Below are positions 45,657 through 57,285 of a stretch of 64,000 nucleotides of DNA, piece by piece. Made by a program: the position numbers and the translations under genes. Every line of letters starts with the position of its first letter. Position 1 is the stretch's first letter. Origin of the DNA: Aspidapion aeneum. Its lineage: Eukaryota; Arthropoda; Insecta; Coleoptera; Brentidae. The DNA is taken from assembly GCA_963576565.1 (NCBI GenBank), contig OY755038.1:174327287-174391286 (forward strand). The letters are read 5' to 3'. A model generated the notes under the pieces. That model saw nothing but the letters and a program-made list of their open reading frames with translations. It did no database searches and had not been told where the DNA came from.

Positions 45657-46381
45657 CCCCTTCGACGTATCTCCTTCGTGTAAAATTGTACATTTCAGTG
45701 GCGTTAAAAAACAATAAAAATTAAACATTTATGCATTATGAGATTTTTTTTTAGTATCAAAACAACATAAAAGTACATTTTAGATTTATTTTTACTTTAC
45801 GAGGAGGGAGGGCGGCATATTGTACTTTTGCCCACAGTTCCAAAAAATCTAGAATCGGCTCTGGTTCTTTGTTCTTTTTTTGTTCTTTAACTTTTTTTAA
45901 TATTGTGTTTTTATTTTAAGTTTTCCAAGGTTTATCAAGCAAGCGTCGCGAAAAGGAAACCGAACCTTTGTTATGTTTTTAATGCTTCACATGAGTTGAC
46001 AACAAAGTTGGCTAGAGGGACGAAAAAAGCGTAGTAAACGCTACGTAGAGAAATAAAAAAGCCATTTTTTAAAAAGTAGTTTAATATTGTATATTCTTTG
46101 CACTAATAAAAACAATAATATATATGTTATGTCTAAAAAAGCTTTTTTTCGACGCAAAAACTTTGACAAAAACTGGGCGATTGATCCTAGTATATGGATG
46201 GAAAAAGTCCCAGTATAAAAATAAAAAAAAAACAATAATAGAGAGGAATATCTGCTTCAAAAGAAGATAATGTTTTACTTAGAATATTGCATTTGTTTTG
46301 TTCAAAGTAAATCATATTAGATTATTTCTAGAAAAGAACTCTCTTACATAAATATCTTTTATTATATTTTTTGTAGTAGAA
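45657..46381. other. No gene seen
   Basis: AT-rich sequence with no recognised feature. Confidence 0.5.
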
Positions 46382-46577
46382 ATTTGGCGTATATGTATAG
46401 AAAAAAGTTTCGTGGTGGGCCCTTGGCCCGAGACAGTTTTGGGGAGGGCCGAAGACCCCATGAGGCTGTATTTTATGCTATTTTATGTTTGTATTCATGA
46501 AATATGTGGAAAATATCAAAAAAAAATCTTAGCTTCGGGGAGGGGTCCCCCAGACCCTCCTATATACGCCGCTGACA
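46382..46577. mobile_element. Decayed hAT-like MITE related to 3590-3777
   Basis: The right end in reverse complement is CAGCGGCGTATATAGGAGGG; the left has TTGGCGTATATG. The interior shares TTCATGAAATATGTGGAAAA and AAAAAAATCTTAGCTTCGGG with the 3590 element (TTCATGAAAAATGTGCAAAA, AAAAAATCTAAGGCTTGGGG). No target duplication recognised. Confidence 0.6.
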
Positions 46578-47059
46578 ATAAATATTTAACAGTATTAAAA
46601 TAATATATATATATACTTTACCCCCATCAGACCGTTACAAAACAAAATGTATATATTTTTAAAAATTTTGAGTGTTTGGCTTCACCATAAAAAATATAAT
46701 AAAAGTTATTTGTTTCGTATTTGTTTATTAAAAAAATGTTCAAAATATGGATATATTTTTATCAATAATTGTTGATATTTTTTAATTTAGTTCAGATACT
46801 GTATTTTTTGGCCTATTTCTAGGACGATGAAAAATGTATAATGTGGTTTTTCTAGAACTCTAGAATGTATGCATCAAAAAAGTATCACAAAAATTTTAAA
46901 TTTTCATATTTCACTAGAGAAGCCCATGTCCCTATAATAAAATAGGCTCAATCTAATGTACGGCGTGGGTATGATTGAAAATACCGTAAAGTATCAGTAA
47001 TATTTTTTGCTTGTTCTTTGTTAGGTATTAATTATATACTCGTATATATATTTGAAGTT

Positions 47060-47132
47060 TATATATATATAGATATATATATATAGATATATATATATAT
47101 ATATAGATATATATATATAGATATATATATAT

Positions 47133-47216
<84 letters not shown>
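47060..47216. repeat. (TA)n / (ATAG) microsatellite
   Basis: About 157 bp of TA repeats; the first half has regularly spaced AGATA interruptions every 10-18 bp, the second half is pure TA. Confidence 0.95.
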
Positions 47217-47218
<2 letters not shown>

Positions 47219-49302
47219 CATTTACATATAATTATTAATCATAATTAATATTCCCAAGGTAGCTACCTAATTTAGTAATCACGCCCACTTTTATGTTTAC
47301 TAAAAAAAACTAATTTTTCTAAAAAAATAACAAAAGATTCTTTTAGAAAGGGTGATTGCTCTTAAATTTTTAAAGGTACTAGACAAAATATTGGAGCATC
47401 TTTTTTCAAAAAAATATAAAAATTCGAAGGTTTCACATTTTCAAAATGGTGGTTTTTTAAATTTATTGTTTTGTACTAAACAGTAATATTTTTTTTTTTG
47501 CAAAGTTCATATTTTTTCAGGAAAAATCATAAACCATAGATATGCTTTGGCCAATTAAGAAGATAAAACACCCTGTAGATTTAAGAAATCGCAATATTTT
47601 TTCAATTTTTTTATCTCGATGTAATGGGTATCTATAGAGGAACTAAAAAATAAATTTTTAATAAAATTAAAATTGTTAAGTGCAAAAGGTGGCTGGGTTG
47701 ACATGGAAAGCCCCATATAGTGAGTTACAGACAAAAACTATTGCGACTTGAAAGTTTTTATTTAAACTTTCTACTCCCCGCGTTACAGAAATATTGGACC
47801 ATGCACATTCTTACAAATATTTAAAGTTCTTATTGAAGTTACATTTTGCAGTGAATCTTACTTCCTATTTTTTCCTTTCTGATTTTATTTTTTTTAATTG
47901 TACAGTCTAATTTCCCTGTTCAAAATATAGCAGTAAAGTTTACCCCTTAAAGGCGGTGCATGCTACCAAAATGTTAAGATAGTGAAAAAATGTACACTTT
48001 GCAAACAAATCGATGTATTAATGTAAATTCGGAGGCATCGGATGAAAAGTACTTAAAAGGACTTATGTTACCTTTAAGTTCAAACACTCTGTATATGTTT
48101 AATATAAGTCAAACATTTATAATACTAAATCAACTAAATACATATTTAACACAAATAATATAAATATATTTGAGATAAATATTTCTATAACGTTTGATTC
48201 ATATATTTGAAATAAACATTTCTATGGTTGAATTGACAACGTGCGGTGTTTGACACAAACATCGGAAGTTTTAAATGGTTTGTACAAATGACTAAAAGTT
48301 ATTTGCTGTAGTTTATTCCCTTTTATGAAATTATTGGCTTGTATCAAACACATATTTATTTGGCCCAAGTATATATTTTTGATTCCATCTTTTAAGATGT
48401 TTCTACAAGCGAAATGGCCTGCCATGTGCTCCTGTTTTTAAAACCTGTAGAGGAAAATCTTAAAATAAAAGGTAGGCATCTAAGTTTTGCAAACAAGTTA
48501 GCAAAAATTTTAATTGAATTGAACTAACTTTATAAGGATCGGTAAAAGGTAAAAAAATACATTTAAAAAGTTTTACAAACAATTTACATAAGCCTATAGG
48601 TTTATCGTTAATACGTTACTATTTTTTAAAGATTATTAAGATCTAACAAAAGCGAGGACTAATATGATGATGTAGTTTAACAGCGTTCCTTGGAGTCTTT
48701 AAAAAACAATACAAATTATTTAGTTTAGTAAGCCGCACGTACTTGGAATAAACCCTATAGATATTATATTTTATTAATCTAATTCACCTCATCATTTCAA
48801 CTGTCCGTAAGTATATTTTTTTAATGGTCGAAAGCCTATAAAACCATGCTCCCACATAGCACAAAAATCACATCAACGTTAAATTCACGTGAACAAAAAT
48901 AACAAAGTTGTTTTTTACTTGAAAACAACCTCATACCATGTAATATTTATTTTGTTAAATCTACATGCTTAAAGATAACTTAAAAACAAGGAGAAATCAA
49001 GCTATAAAAATGTACTTTTTTCTGAAGTTTCTGGTGCTTTGTATATAACGTGTTTTTTACCCTCGTTATTTTCATGTACCAAATTCACACTTGAAAAGTC
49101 CTCCACAACATGTTCTAAAATGCCACTAGAATAAGACTTCTCAAACCTTCTGACTTTCGGTGTCTTTTTTGGGCACATTTTTTTAATAACTTTTTTTTAT
49201 CTTAAAAGAGACGCGAAAGGAAGTTATAAAAGTTCACTAAATTAAGACTACAACACTTCAAGACAATTTTAAAGATGGCGCTCAAGGCAAGACAAAATAT
49301 CT
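47217..49302. other. No gene seen
   Basis: Two kilobases of AT-rich DNA. The small open frames (for example minus 48222-48425) have no recognisable features. No tandem repeat of note. Confidence 0.5.
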
Positions 49303-49516
49303 ACAGGATGTCCCAGAAGTCCGAGTCCACCTAAATTTCTTCTGAACTATTAAAGATAGTTCCATGATTGGCAGTGATCGACAGTATCAAGAAATCTGTT
49401 TTATAAAGTGGTGAGTGTGCCGCCCCTCCATAAAATAGATCTTTTAATGGTATCGATCACTGTCAAATTGGTTCAGAAGATATTTGGGTGGACTCGGACT
49501 TTTGGGACACCCTGTG
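49303..49516. mobile_element. MITE of ~214 bp with ACAGG(A/G)TGTCCC ends
   Basis: Left ACAGGATGTCCCAGAAGTCC and right, in reverse complement, ACAGGGTGTCCCAAAAGTCC, both followed by GAGTCCACC(T/C)AAAT and TTCTGAAC. Inverted repeats of about 50 bp, with inner GATCGACAG/CACTGTCAAAT similarity. Flanking TA only on the left. Confidence 0.75.
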
Positions 49517-50239
49517 TTTTTTTAAAGCTAAACAAGATTTATGAACAGTAAACACTTTTACAGAATATTAATTTGTCTTTATCAGGTTAATAACAGATGC
49601 GTCGTGATCGTGGATCAGGGATCAGTAAAATAACTGGTTTTTGGAGTTTAGAGGCCAAAGCACTGCCTGATAGATTTCGTCAAAGTGAAAAATCCCGACT
49701 ATAGGTAGCGATGCTGTTAGTAAAATCTCAAAAATATTCGGTTGAAAAGCCATGCAAGTCGCGTTTTAAAATTCGTGTTATTAAAACGCAGTTTTTCAAT
49801 TCAATTTTTCAATTCAATATATTTATTTACAGCTTACTTTTGTATAATTAAGAATTTTTCTTTTCGCACCATTTTGCAGTAAATAAATATATTTTGTATG
49901 CATTTTAAAGTCCCAGGGACTTGTTTGCAAAAATAAAATATTTTATTTATTGGCATGGCGGATTTTAAATTATTCTAATCTATTTCAAAAGAGTAAGTTT
50001 TGTCTATTCCTAATTTATTAACTAATCAAATACTTATGGAAATATTTCATCTAAATATAAAGGAAATAATAATACTAATAATTTTTTGTAATATCTAGCC
50101 TTAATTCAATATATTATTATATGTTTTACTTATATTTTAAAATTGTATTTTCTTAGGGTTTTTATTATCACATAATAAAGTATAATATATTTTATTTTTG
50201 AATTGGTTTTAATTTTGTGTATAATACGTATTTTTTAAA
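49517..50239. other. No gene; includes probable LINE 3' tail
   Basis: Very AT-rich. The part near 50000-50239 probably holds the 3' untranslated region of the minus-strand LINE that follows. No polyA/T tail boundary could be fixed. Confidence 0.4.
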
Positions 50240-52195
50240 TCAATCCAGCTTTGAATATTTTGTCGTGATATTGTTTTTAACCAAGATTTTAAGTTTAGTT
50301 TGAATTTATATATATTGTCAAGTATTTTAATGTTTTCCGGAATATAATTATATAACTTTGGCCCTAAAAAGTAATAGCTTCGTTGCGTAATAGTTTTTTC
50401 GACCTTTGGGACTATATTTACTATCTGCCTAGTGTTATAAGAGTGTTCTCTATAGATTATTATTATTTTGTTGTCTTACGATAATACTATAGCAAAAAAG
50501 CTGCCTTAGGTCAAAAAATGTTGTTTCTCTAAATAAAAGTTCTGTTGGATATTGATAAGGCTTTTTTAAAATTATTTTTATACACCATTTTTGTATTTTT
50601 TCCACGCAATCGAAATGATTATTTGTTGCCCCACCCCAGGCAACTATTCCGTAATTTAACTGAGGTTCTAAAAGTGCTTGATATAGGATTTTCAAATGTG
50701 GTAACTTGAAATATATTTGGAAGTGTTTAAATTTATAAAGTAGTGATCTAATCTTGTTAGTTGTGTATTTTGTATGTTCGTCCCATCGCATATGTGCATC
50801 AATGTAGAGTCCAAGATATTTTATTTTTAATGTTTTTTTAATTGATATTGGAGCACAATCACATATATTATCCTTAAATATGTCCAATTTATTAAAGGTG
50901 GGTAAGTTATTTGAATAAGAAGTAAATGGAATAAAGAATGTTTTAGTGTAATTTACTGTCAAGTTCATTTCATTTAAATAATGTAATATTTTTTTAGTTT
51001 CTTTTTCGGCTTTTTGTTTTAAGAGTTCACAAGTATCATCAGTAAAGTAAAAACCTGTATCGTCTGCAAAATTTACTATCGCCCCGTCAATATCAATATC
51101 AAATAGACCATGAAAATAAATGTTAAATAAAATAGGTCCTAAAACTGTACCTTGTGGTACACGAGTTGTAATTATTCTTGAGTAGCTACTTATATTTTTT
51201 ATTTCAACAGTTTGGGTTCTTTAAAAAAATCCAGAGATTTTCCTGTGATTGCGATGTTCCTAGGTTCTTGAGCCAATAAATTGTGGTCAACCGTATCGAA
51301 GGCTTTCGATAGATCTAGAAATATTACAAGAAATGGTTTTTTTGAATCAATGTTTTTATATATTTTTGTTGTTAAATATTCTATTGCATCTTCGGTCGAC
51401 CTGTTGTTTCGAAATCCAAATTCCGTTGGTGACAGAATTTTGTTTTTTTCTAGAAAATTATTAAGACGTTTTTTTATTATTTTTTTAAAAACCTTTGCAA
51501 AACTAGTTATTAGTGATTGGCCTATAGTTTGTAATTTCTTTTTTGTTTCCGGTTTTAAACAAAGGTTTAATTATGGTAGTTTTAAAGGTTTGTGGAAAAA
51601 TTCCCGTATCTTAATGGCTTAGCTATGTAATCTGATATTTTTTTTGTAAGTTCACTTATGATTTTATCATAACCTGGGGCTTTTTTCGTTTTCAATTCAT
51701 TTATTGTTTCTTTAATTTCTTGAACTGTCGTTGGCCGCATAAAAAAGTTATTTGTGCGTTTTGTTTTTCTTGATTTTTGATAAGATTTGCATGTTTTTAG
51801 TTTTTTGGATAAGTTTTTTCCAACATTTGTAAAAAACTCAACAAAGTTGTTTGATAAATCTTTTGCGTCAGTTACGATTTCTCCATTCTGGGTGTTTATT
51901 TCATAAATTTTAGTTTTTTTGTTTTTTGGACAAATTTTATTAACAACGTCCCATAATGTGTTAGAATCGTTTTGTTTTTCATATAATTGTTTTTGAAAAT
52001 ATTTTGCTTTTGTATTTTTTATTAAACGGTTTAAACTATTTCTATGTTTTTTGTAGCTTTCTACTTTGACAGTTGACGGGTTCTCCGATTTTGTTTTAAA
52101 GAGTCTATTTTTAATTTTTATGTTGTTTTTTATTTCTTTGGTAAACCATAGTGTCTTTTTTTTAAATAATTTTTTTATACGACTGTTTTGGGTTT
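50240..52195 (-). pseudogene. LINE reverse transcriptase
   Basis: Minus-strand pieces in order: KKTLWFTKEIKNNIKIKN (N-terminal linker) and MRPTTVQEIKETINELKTKK then APGYDKI (both in 51582-52379); LFKTGNKKEITNYRPI; FGFRNNRSTEDAIEYL; VIFLDLSKAFDTVDH (RT block A, catalytic Asp); VPQGTVLGPILFNIY; and IVNFADDTGFYF (catalytic DD, near 51065). Then come YLGLYIDAHMRWDEHT and PQLNYGIVAWGGATNN. Beyond the stop at 50450, HSYNTRQIVNI... continues in another frame to about 50240; an (AAT)n stretch (QNNNN) marks the shift. Frameshifts near 51590 and 50990 also break it. It would prime reverse transcription at a nicked target. Confidence 0.85.
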
Positions 52196-52595
52196 TTGCG
52201 CAAGGAGAACACGATCTGAAAATGGCATTTTGCGCACGCTGTGTGCAAAACGTTTTGCACACGCTTATGTCATTTTTGCGCACGCCTATGTCATTTCTGC
52301 ATACGGGTCTCCCGTCATTGTGATTTTTGTTGTTGTCACCCATCAATATAAGTTGGCTTAGTTCCGTAGCAACTGTCACTGCTCGTATGTTTTGTTGATT
52401 AGATACGACAAAAAATTGTTGAGTTTTTAAAGTTTTGTTGAAAAAATGTCGGAAATAAAAACAAGTTAAATTAAAATTTGACTTTTCTTTCTTTATTAGC
52501 AGTCGTATAAAAAATATTGTAAAAAACTCGTTTGAAAACCTCTTTGCACACTCCCTCGACTTGCAGACCTCGCCTTCGGCTTAAAGATAAAAACC
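52180..52595. mobile_element. Foreign insert inside the LINE ORF2
   Basis: Carries inverted words TTTTTTATACGACTG (near 52172-52188) and CAGTCGTATAAAAAA (near 52501-52515), plus repeated TTTGCGCACGC and CTATGTCATTT words (52230-52300). The LINE protein stops matching its family on both sides here and roughly 100 residues of the endonuclease end are absent. Probably a MITE plus a deletion. Ends uncertain. Confidence 0.5.
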
Positions 52596-53180
52596 CTTTT
52601 CATACAATATATTTAAGTAGTCTTCAGTTATTTTATCTTTAGTGAAAAGGTCATTGTTAATGTCTCCTAAGATTAAATGCATATCATGAGATTTATTAAA
52701 ATTTATCAGATAATCAGAAAAGCTGTTTAAAAAGTCTTTTTCATTTGTTGATGGAGATCTGTAGATGGCAGTAATAAAAATTGATACACCTTGATATTTT
52801 ACTGATAATTTAATGCTATTTTGGCATCCAATTATTACTGTTTCTTTATTAAAATATATGTTTTCTTTGAGGTATATTACTACTCCGTCGTGTAAATTAA
52901 AGTTGCCTTCGCTATAGATCATATTAAAACCACTAAGTGTATGCAAGTTTATATCAGGAATTTTAAATGTTTCTGTTAGAATTACACAATGAATTGTATT
53001 CGATATTTCTTGAATTTGCAACCAAAATGAATCAAAATTTTTGTTAAGACTTCTAATATTTTGATGAATTACTTGAAAGTCAAGGCTAAATTTTTTTATT
53101 TGATTTTGAAATTGTTTAATATATTTAACTTTAAATGTTTCTATTTCATTTGTTATAAAATTTTGAAGGTAATTATTCAT
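52590..53180 (-). pseudogene. LINE apurinic-type endonuclease domain, C-terminally cut
   Basis: Starts at ATG 53180. IHQNIRSLNKNFDSFWLQ (N-terminal Asn motif) is followed by CVILTETFKI (Glu), SGFNMIYSEG and GVVIYLKENI. SIFITAIYRSPS and LGDINNDLF end the recognisable domain. The frame stops at 52581 within the foreign insert. This endonuclease nicks chromosomal DNA for target-primed reverse transcription; the last conserved (SDH-type) motif is missing. Confidence 0.85.
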
Positions 53181-53395
53181 TTTTATTGGTTTAAATATTT
53201 TTTTATTTTTTTGTAAAAGAGAAATTTAGTTTTATATTGAAGTTTTAATTAATAACAATGTTTAATATTTATAGAAAACTTGAAAATATGGTAGGTACTT
53301 ATTTAATACTAAAAAATAATTAATTATAATTATACAATAAATAAATAATAATAAACTTATGAGTTGTTCACTTTTGGCTTCTTTTGACGCGTTCT

Positions 53396-54370
53396 TCATT
53401 TAAGTGGGGTTATGGTCTTTCTTTTGTTTTGTTCCGTGTTATTTTCTGTTGCAATATTGTTTTCTTGACCTTCCTCTTCAAAATCCGAAGAATCTGGCAG
53501 TTGCTCAGGGTCGACCTCTGAATCGGAGAACGATTCCAAGCCTTCTTGGTTTTCAAGCTCCCTTGCACTGTAGTTTTTATCTCCTACTATAAGTTTAAAA
53601 TTTTTTATTTTGCAGTCTATATTTTTTTCCTTGTTTATTTTTAAATGTTTTAGTAATATTTTTTGTTCTTTCCTATCTATAGGGCACAAATCATTTGCAA
53701 TTGCAATGTTTAAATCTTTAAGAGCCCTTAGTTTGTCCTTATTTTTGAACACGTCTAATTTTCTTTGGAAGCACAAAAATTCTACAACAATTGGTGATGT
53801 ATCTTTTCTTCCCAATCTGTATATATTATTTGTTTCTCGTAAAGTTAGGTTTAAATCGAGCCACTTGTTTAAGTTTAGTATAGTTTCTTCTCTTAAGGAC
53901 TTAAAATGTTGTGGTTTGAAATTAAATATCAATATATTGTTTCTCCGTAGCCTTCTTTCCATAAAGACACATTGATCCTCTAGCTGTTTAAACCGCTGTT
54001 TATTTTCCTTATTGTGTTTTTCAAAAATATTGTTACAAATTTAAGTATTTAAATTTTATAGTTAGAATTTATTTAGGTTTAGTGTAGTATTAGGTTGCCG
54101 TATTTTATGGTTGTATTCTTAATCTAGGTTTTAGTTGCGTTATCTGTGACAAACTGATTATTAGCAAGTTATTAGTAAGTTTAAGTGCGTGTTTTTGTAC
54201 ATAATTTGTCGAAATAAATTGACGTATCGCTTTCAACAATTGCGAGTTTTCATTTGTCGTTGTGAACCCGTAACAATATTTTCAAAAATTTCGCTGAGTT
54301 GATTTTTAATATCAGTAGAGTTTTGCACTAAAAGCGCCCTAATGTTTTCAAGAGAAACTTCTCCCGCTAT
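53396..54370 (-). pseudogene. LINE ORF1-like nucleic-acid-binding protein, interrupted by a solo LTR
   Basis: The main open part runs 53962-53396 (188 residues): ERRLRRNNILIFNFKPQ, WLDLNLTLRETNNIYRLGRK, and an acidic C-terminus. Reading upstream in the same frame gives NKENKQRFKQLEDQCVF, a coiled-coil-like stretch. Beyond the solo LTR, GEVSLENIRALLVQNSTDIK and NQLSEIFENI continue (54276-54368). Removing the LTR and one 4-bp repeat leaves the frame open across the junction. An ATA in place of a start ATG lies near 54370. This resembles L1-type ORF1 proteins found in several insect LINEs. Confidence 0.7.
54031..54275 (+). repeat. Solo LTR (245 bp), BEL- or gypsy-type
   Basis: Starts TGTTACAAATTTAAG and ends GAACCCGTAACA, with AATAAA at about 54214 near the 3' side. 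Inserted in LINE ORF1 with the 4-bp repeat ATAT on both sides (54027-54030; 54276-54279). No internal region, so it is the product of LTR-LTR recombination. Confidence 0.8.
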
Positions 54371-54499
54371 TTAACTCAAAAAACACTTCTTTTAGCAAAA
54401 ATAAGTATATAATTGTTTTTGTAGGTATTTACACCTACACGTTTAAGTGTTTGTTACAAGTTTTTATTTAGCTTCAGATGTTCTGTCTAACTATCTAAC

Positions 54500-54720
54500 T
54501 ATCAAATCTTGTGAAGCGTTTTTGACACACTTCCCATTATCCGATTTGGATGAAATTTGGTACACACATAGTGGTCCCATGACAATACAACATTAAGAAA
54601 AAAATGTCCCCAAATGACTTTTATAAAATTTGGTATATGCATAAAGGTCCGATGGCAATACAGCCCAAACAAAAAATATATTTCTACCTCTACCCCCACC
54701 CCCTCCTTCCCCAATAGAAA
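54500..54720. repeat. Degenerate tandem pair
   Basis: AAATTTGGTACACACATAGTG (21-base region from 54553) and AAATTTGGTATATGCATAAAG (from 54626) are two units ~73 bp apart, each followed by GGTCC and GGCAATACA or GACAATACA. Function unknown. Confidence 0.6.
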
Positions 54721-54800
54721 AATGAGTTTCCAAACAACTCACGATCAGCGATTTCATTATAATCTAGAATAAACTCTTCTGATAGCTGAGACTAAAAAGT

Positions 54801-55292
54801 AGAAAATAAATTGGTAAAATTTTTTTTTAAATCACAAGCTTTTATAAAATGCACTAAAAATTAAAAAATAATTTTCTAACATTCTAATATTTTCATAATA
54901 ATAAAAGCGATGGCCAGAAATTAAAACATAAGTTAATCTAACTTTGTGATCTAAACACTTAAAGAATATTCAACATAGCAGGTCATCAAAGATATGTTTG
55001 ATGTGCCGCAATGGTATGCCATTGCTGTACCTATGTCAGAGAAATTCTGGGGTATCTTGGGTCGGGTTGGGTGGGTTTGGTACCTCTGCATTTTTCTGCT
55101 AGATTGATTCTTGCAAATAGTGATATTTAATTGATACGGATATCTTATCGTGCTAACATCGTCAAAATTTCCATCAGTCGGCCATCGCTTTTAATATTAT
55201 GATAATATTAGAATGTTAGAAAATTATTTTTTAATTTTTAGTGCATTTTATAAAAGCTTGTGACTTAATTTTTTTTTTACCAATTTATTTTT
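54801..55292. mobile_element. MITE with ~110-bp terminal inverted repeats (~490 bp)
   Basis: AAATAAATTGGTAAAA then TCACAAGCTTTTATAAAATG and AAAAGCGATGGCC on the left are mirrored at 55175-55292 on the right. The ~260-bp centre is unique and includes GGGTCGGGTTGGGTGGG. Likely a TA-target element. Confidence 0.8.
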
Positions 55293-56511
55293 AGATTAAA
55301 TTAAACCAACAGTTCTAAATCTCATATGTTGCATTATCAGTACTGTGCGCTGTGGTTTAAACTTTGTATGCGGCGTACCAAAATTGTCAAGGTACGCAGT
55401 GGAGAAGCGAGACACTGCCGACCGCACCGCGTGTTTTTACAACGAACATGTGTATTGTATGTTACTTACTAGGTCAGTTCCTTCTTTAAATTTATACTAG
55501 ATAAGGGCACAACCTCCCCTGTTTTGCACTGAAATACTTGTTTTATTTTAAAAATATCACCAAAGATCGATGCACGGCACCCTTTTTTATTAGTTTCATT
55601 GGTTTTTAGAATAAAATTCGCACTATTTATTAGCGTAGTACACTAAAATTTTGGAGCACATTTTTAAGTGACTTTAGGCATTCACCGCCTCTCAATATTA
55701 GCAACGTTATTTTTTATAACGTTAACGAATGACCTATTAAGCTTGTTTTTAAAATCAACGTTTTTTTTTTCACACGCCTTTTTTAAATGTTAAACACGTG
55801 ATTGTGCTATGTGGGCTAATATCGCCACAACTCAAAATATATTTAGTTAAACACCCCAGACATATTTTCGCCCCTCTCTGATCTGAAGGGCACAGTAAGA
55901 GGTCCACTATTAATCAAAATAATGTACAACATCGGAACAAAAAATAAATTAAAAGGCAATTAATCTATTTTCTATTAAAACAGTATAGATTTCTCTATAA
56001 AAAAACACCTTGAAAGGAGGATTTTTACCATATACCATATACATAATAGCACTATTACACTATTAAGTCTATAGTCCAACTTATACCCATTTGTAATGAC
56101 GTAATTTTTGTTTATCTTTGTTTAGTATATTATAAACAGCGGTGATAAAAAACTTTTAAAAAAAAGTAGTGTCTATGATTTAAATAGGTAGGTAATTGGT
56201 TCTGTGAAGTATCCGTCACTGTCAATCAAAAAACATTGATTGGCAAAAATATCTACGCCATACGTTTTTTCTCAACTGGTGACGTCATTACAAATGCGTA
56301 TATGTTAGACTATACATTAGTTTACCTTTGCCTTGACAAGGATGGACTTTTGCAGTTATCTCTGTGTCTGTGGATGTATCTATTTCATAATGTTTGCTTC
56401 GAAATCTGCTCATTGTGAAAATGGTTAACCGGGAGTATTGAAATCTTATGTATATGATTTTCTCTCCCTTCTACCATGAAGACGTATCCACATAGTCTTC
56501 AATGCATTTTG
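55293..56511. other. No gene seen
   Basis: AT-rich; small open frames only. Confidence 0.5.
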
Positions 56512-56577
56512 CTCGTTGCAGGGTTTAAGTGCCACTTTAGTCCCTCGTTGCAGGGGCTTAAGTGCTATTTTAGTTCC
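56512..56577. repeat. Two tandem ~33-bp units
   Basis: CTCGTTGCAGGGTTTAAGTG begins at 56512 and a near copy (CTCGTTGCAGGGGCTTAAGT) at 56544; each ends ATTTTAGT or ACTTTAGT then CC. Confidence 0.8.
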
Positions 56578-56879
56578 TGCAGGACTAAAGTAAAAAGTGA
56601 CATAAACAAGTGTTCTTTTTTATTTATTTTTTTATTAAAAATAATGTAATACTAAAATATAACACAATAATAATATTACTGTCACTTCACCAGCAGCTTT
56701 AATGTCCAGTTTTAGGTTAAGCGACACAATTTGGCGATTTATGCAAAAAAATTGTTGTCAACTAAGCCTTGTTTACGCCTTGCATTTGTTACACTACAAA
56801 TACCTTGGCAAACAAATATTTCGCACTCTTTCCGAATGTAGTCCAAATTGTCTATTAGCCGACATTATTTTGACATTTT
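56578..56879. other. No gene seen
   Basis: AT-rich; nothing recognised. Confidence 0.5.
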
Positions 56880-57285
56880 TACCTTCCTAGCCAGCGCAGC
56901 AATGGCTAGAGAAGGTATTGTTCTCGACGAAAATTTTTATTTGAGATAACGCCACAAATGTGTTATTTGGGTGTATTTTGACCTATCCTAGTAGTATCGT
57001 CCTGATGTGTTTCTCTGGGTGTGTGTGTCTGGCTGTGTGTATGTCTGTCCGTAACACGATAAGCCCTTAACCGCTGAACCGATCTTTATGAAATTTTCAG
57101 GTAAAATAGTGTTCGATACTGCTACGAGCTGATAAGATTTTGGTCAAAATTCAATGGTGCTAATGACAGTTTTTTGACAATTAAAAAATGTTAAAAACGC
57201 TAACTTATGCGGTTTTTGGAATGTCGTATAGCACATTCTTCTCAAAAATTTGTGTTGGATGGATAGATGGATCCATTTATTTGAT
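56880..57285 (+). repeat. A-family repeat copy D
   Basis: Starts TACCTTCCTAGCCAGCGCAG then AATGGCTAGAGAAGGTA, which folds as a terminal hairpin. Continues with GTGTTATTTGGGTGTATTTT, a short TG-rich tract, and GTTCGATACTGCTACGAGC. Truncated near 57275 with GGATCCATTTATTTGAT. Confidence 0.7.

Larger units (their letters stand above)
50240..54370 (-). mobile_element. CR1/Jockey-like LINE, decayed, with two insertions
   Basis: A minus-strand non-LTR retrotransposon with ORF1 (54370-53396), an endonuclease (53180-52590) and RT (52195-50240). A solo LTR (54031-54275) interrupts ORF1, and a ~400-bp foreign segment (52180-52595) replaces the end of the endonuclease. The domain order and the VPQGTVLGPILFNIY motif place it in the CR1/Jockey assemblage. 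Confidence 0.85.

Noticed and set aside
51281..51622. Plus-strand 113-codon frame over the LINE
   Set aside because: It is the antisense shadow of the minus-strand reverse transcriptase (FLDLSKAFDTVDH region).
50450..54370. Possibility that ORF1, endonuclease and RT come from different LINEs
   Set aside because: Same strand, correct order and spacing, and similar AT-rich coding style; one element with two insertions explains them more simply.
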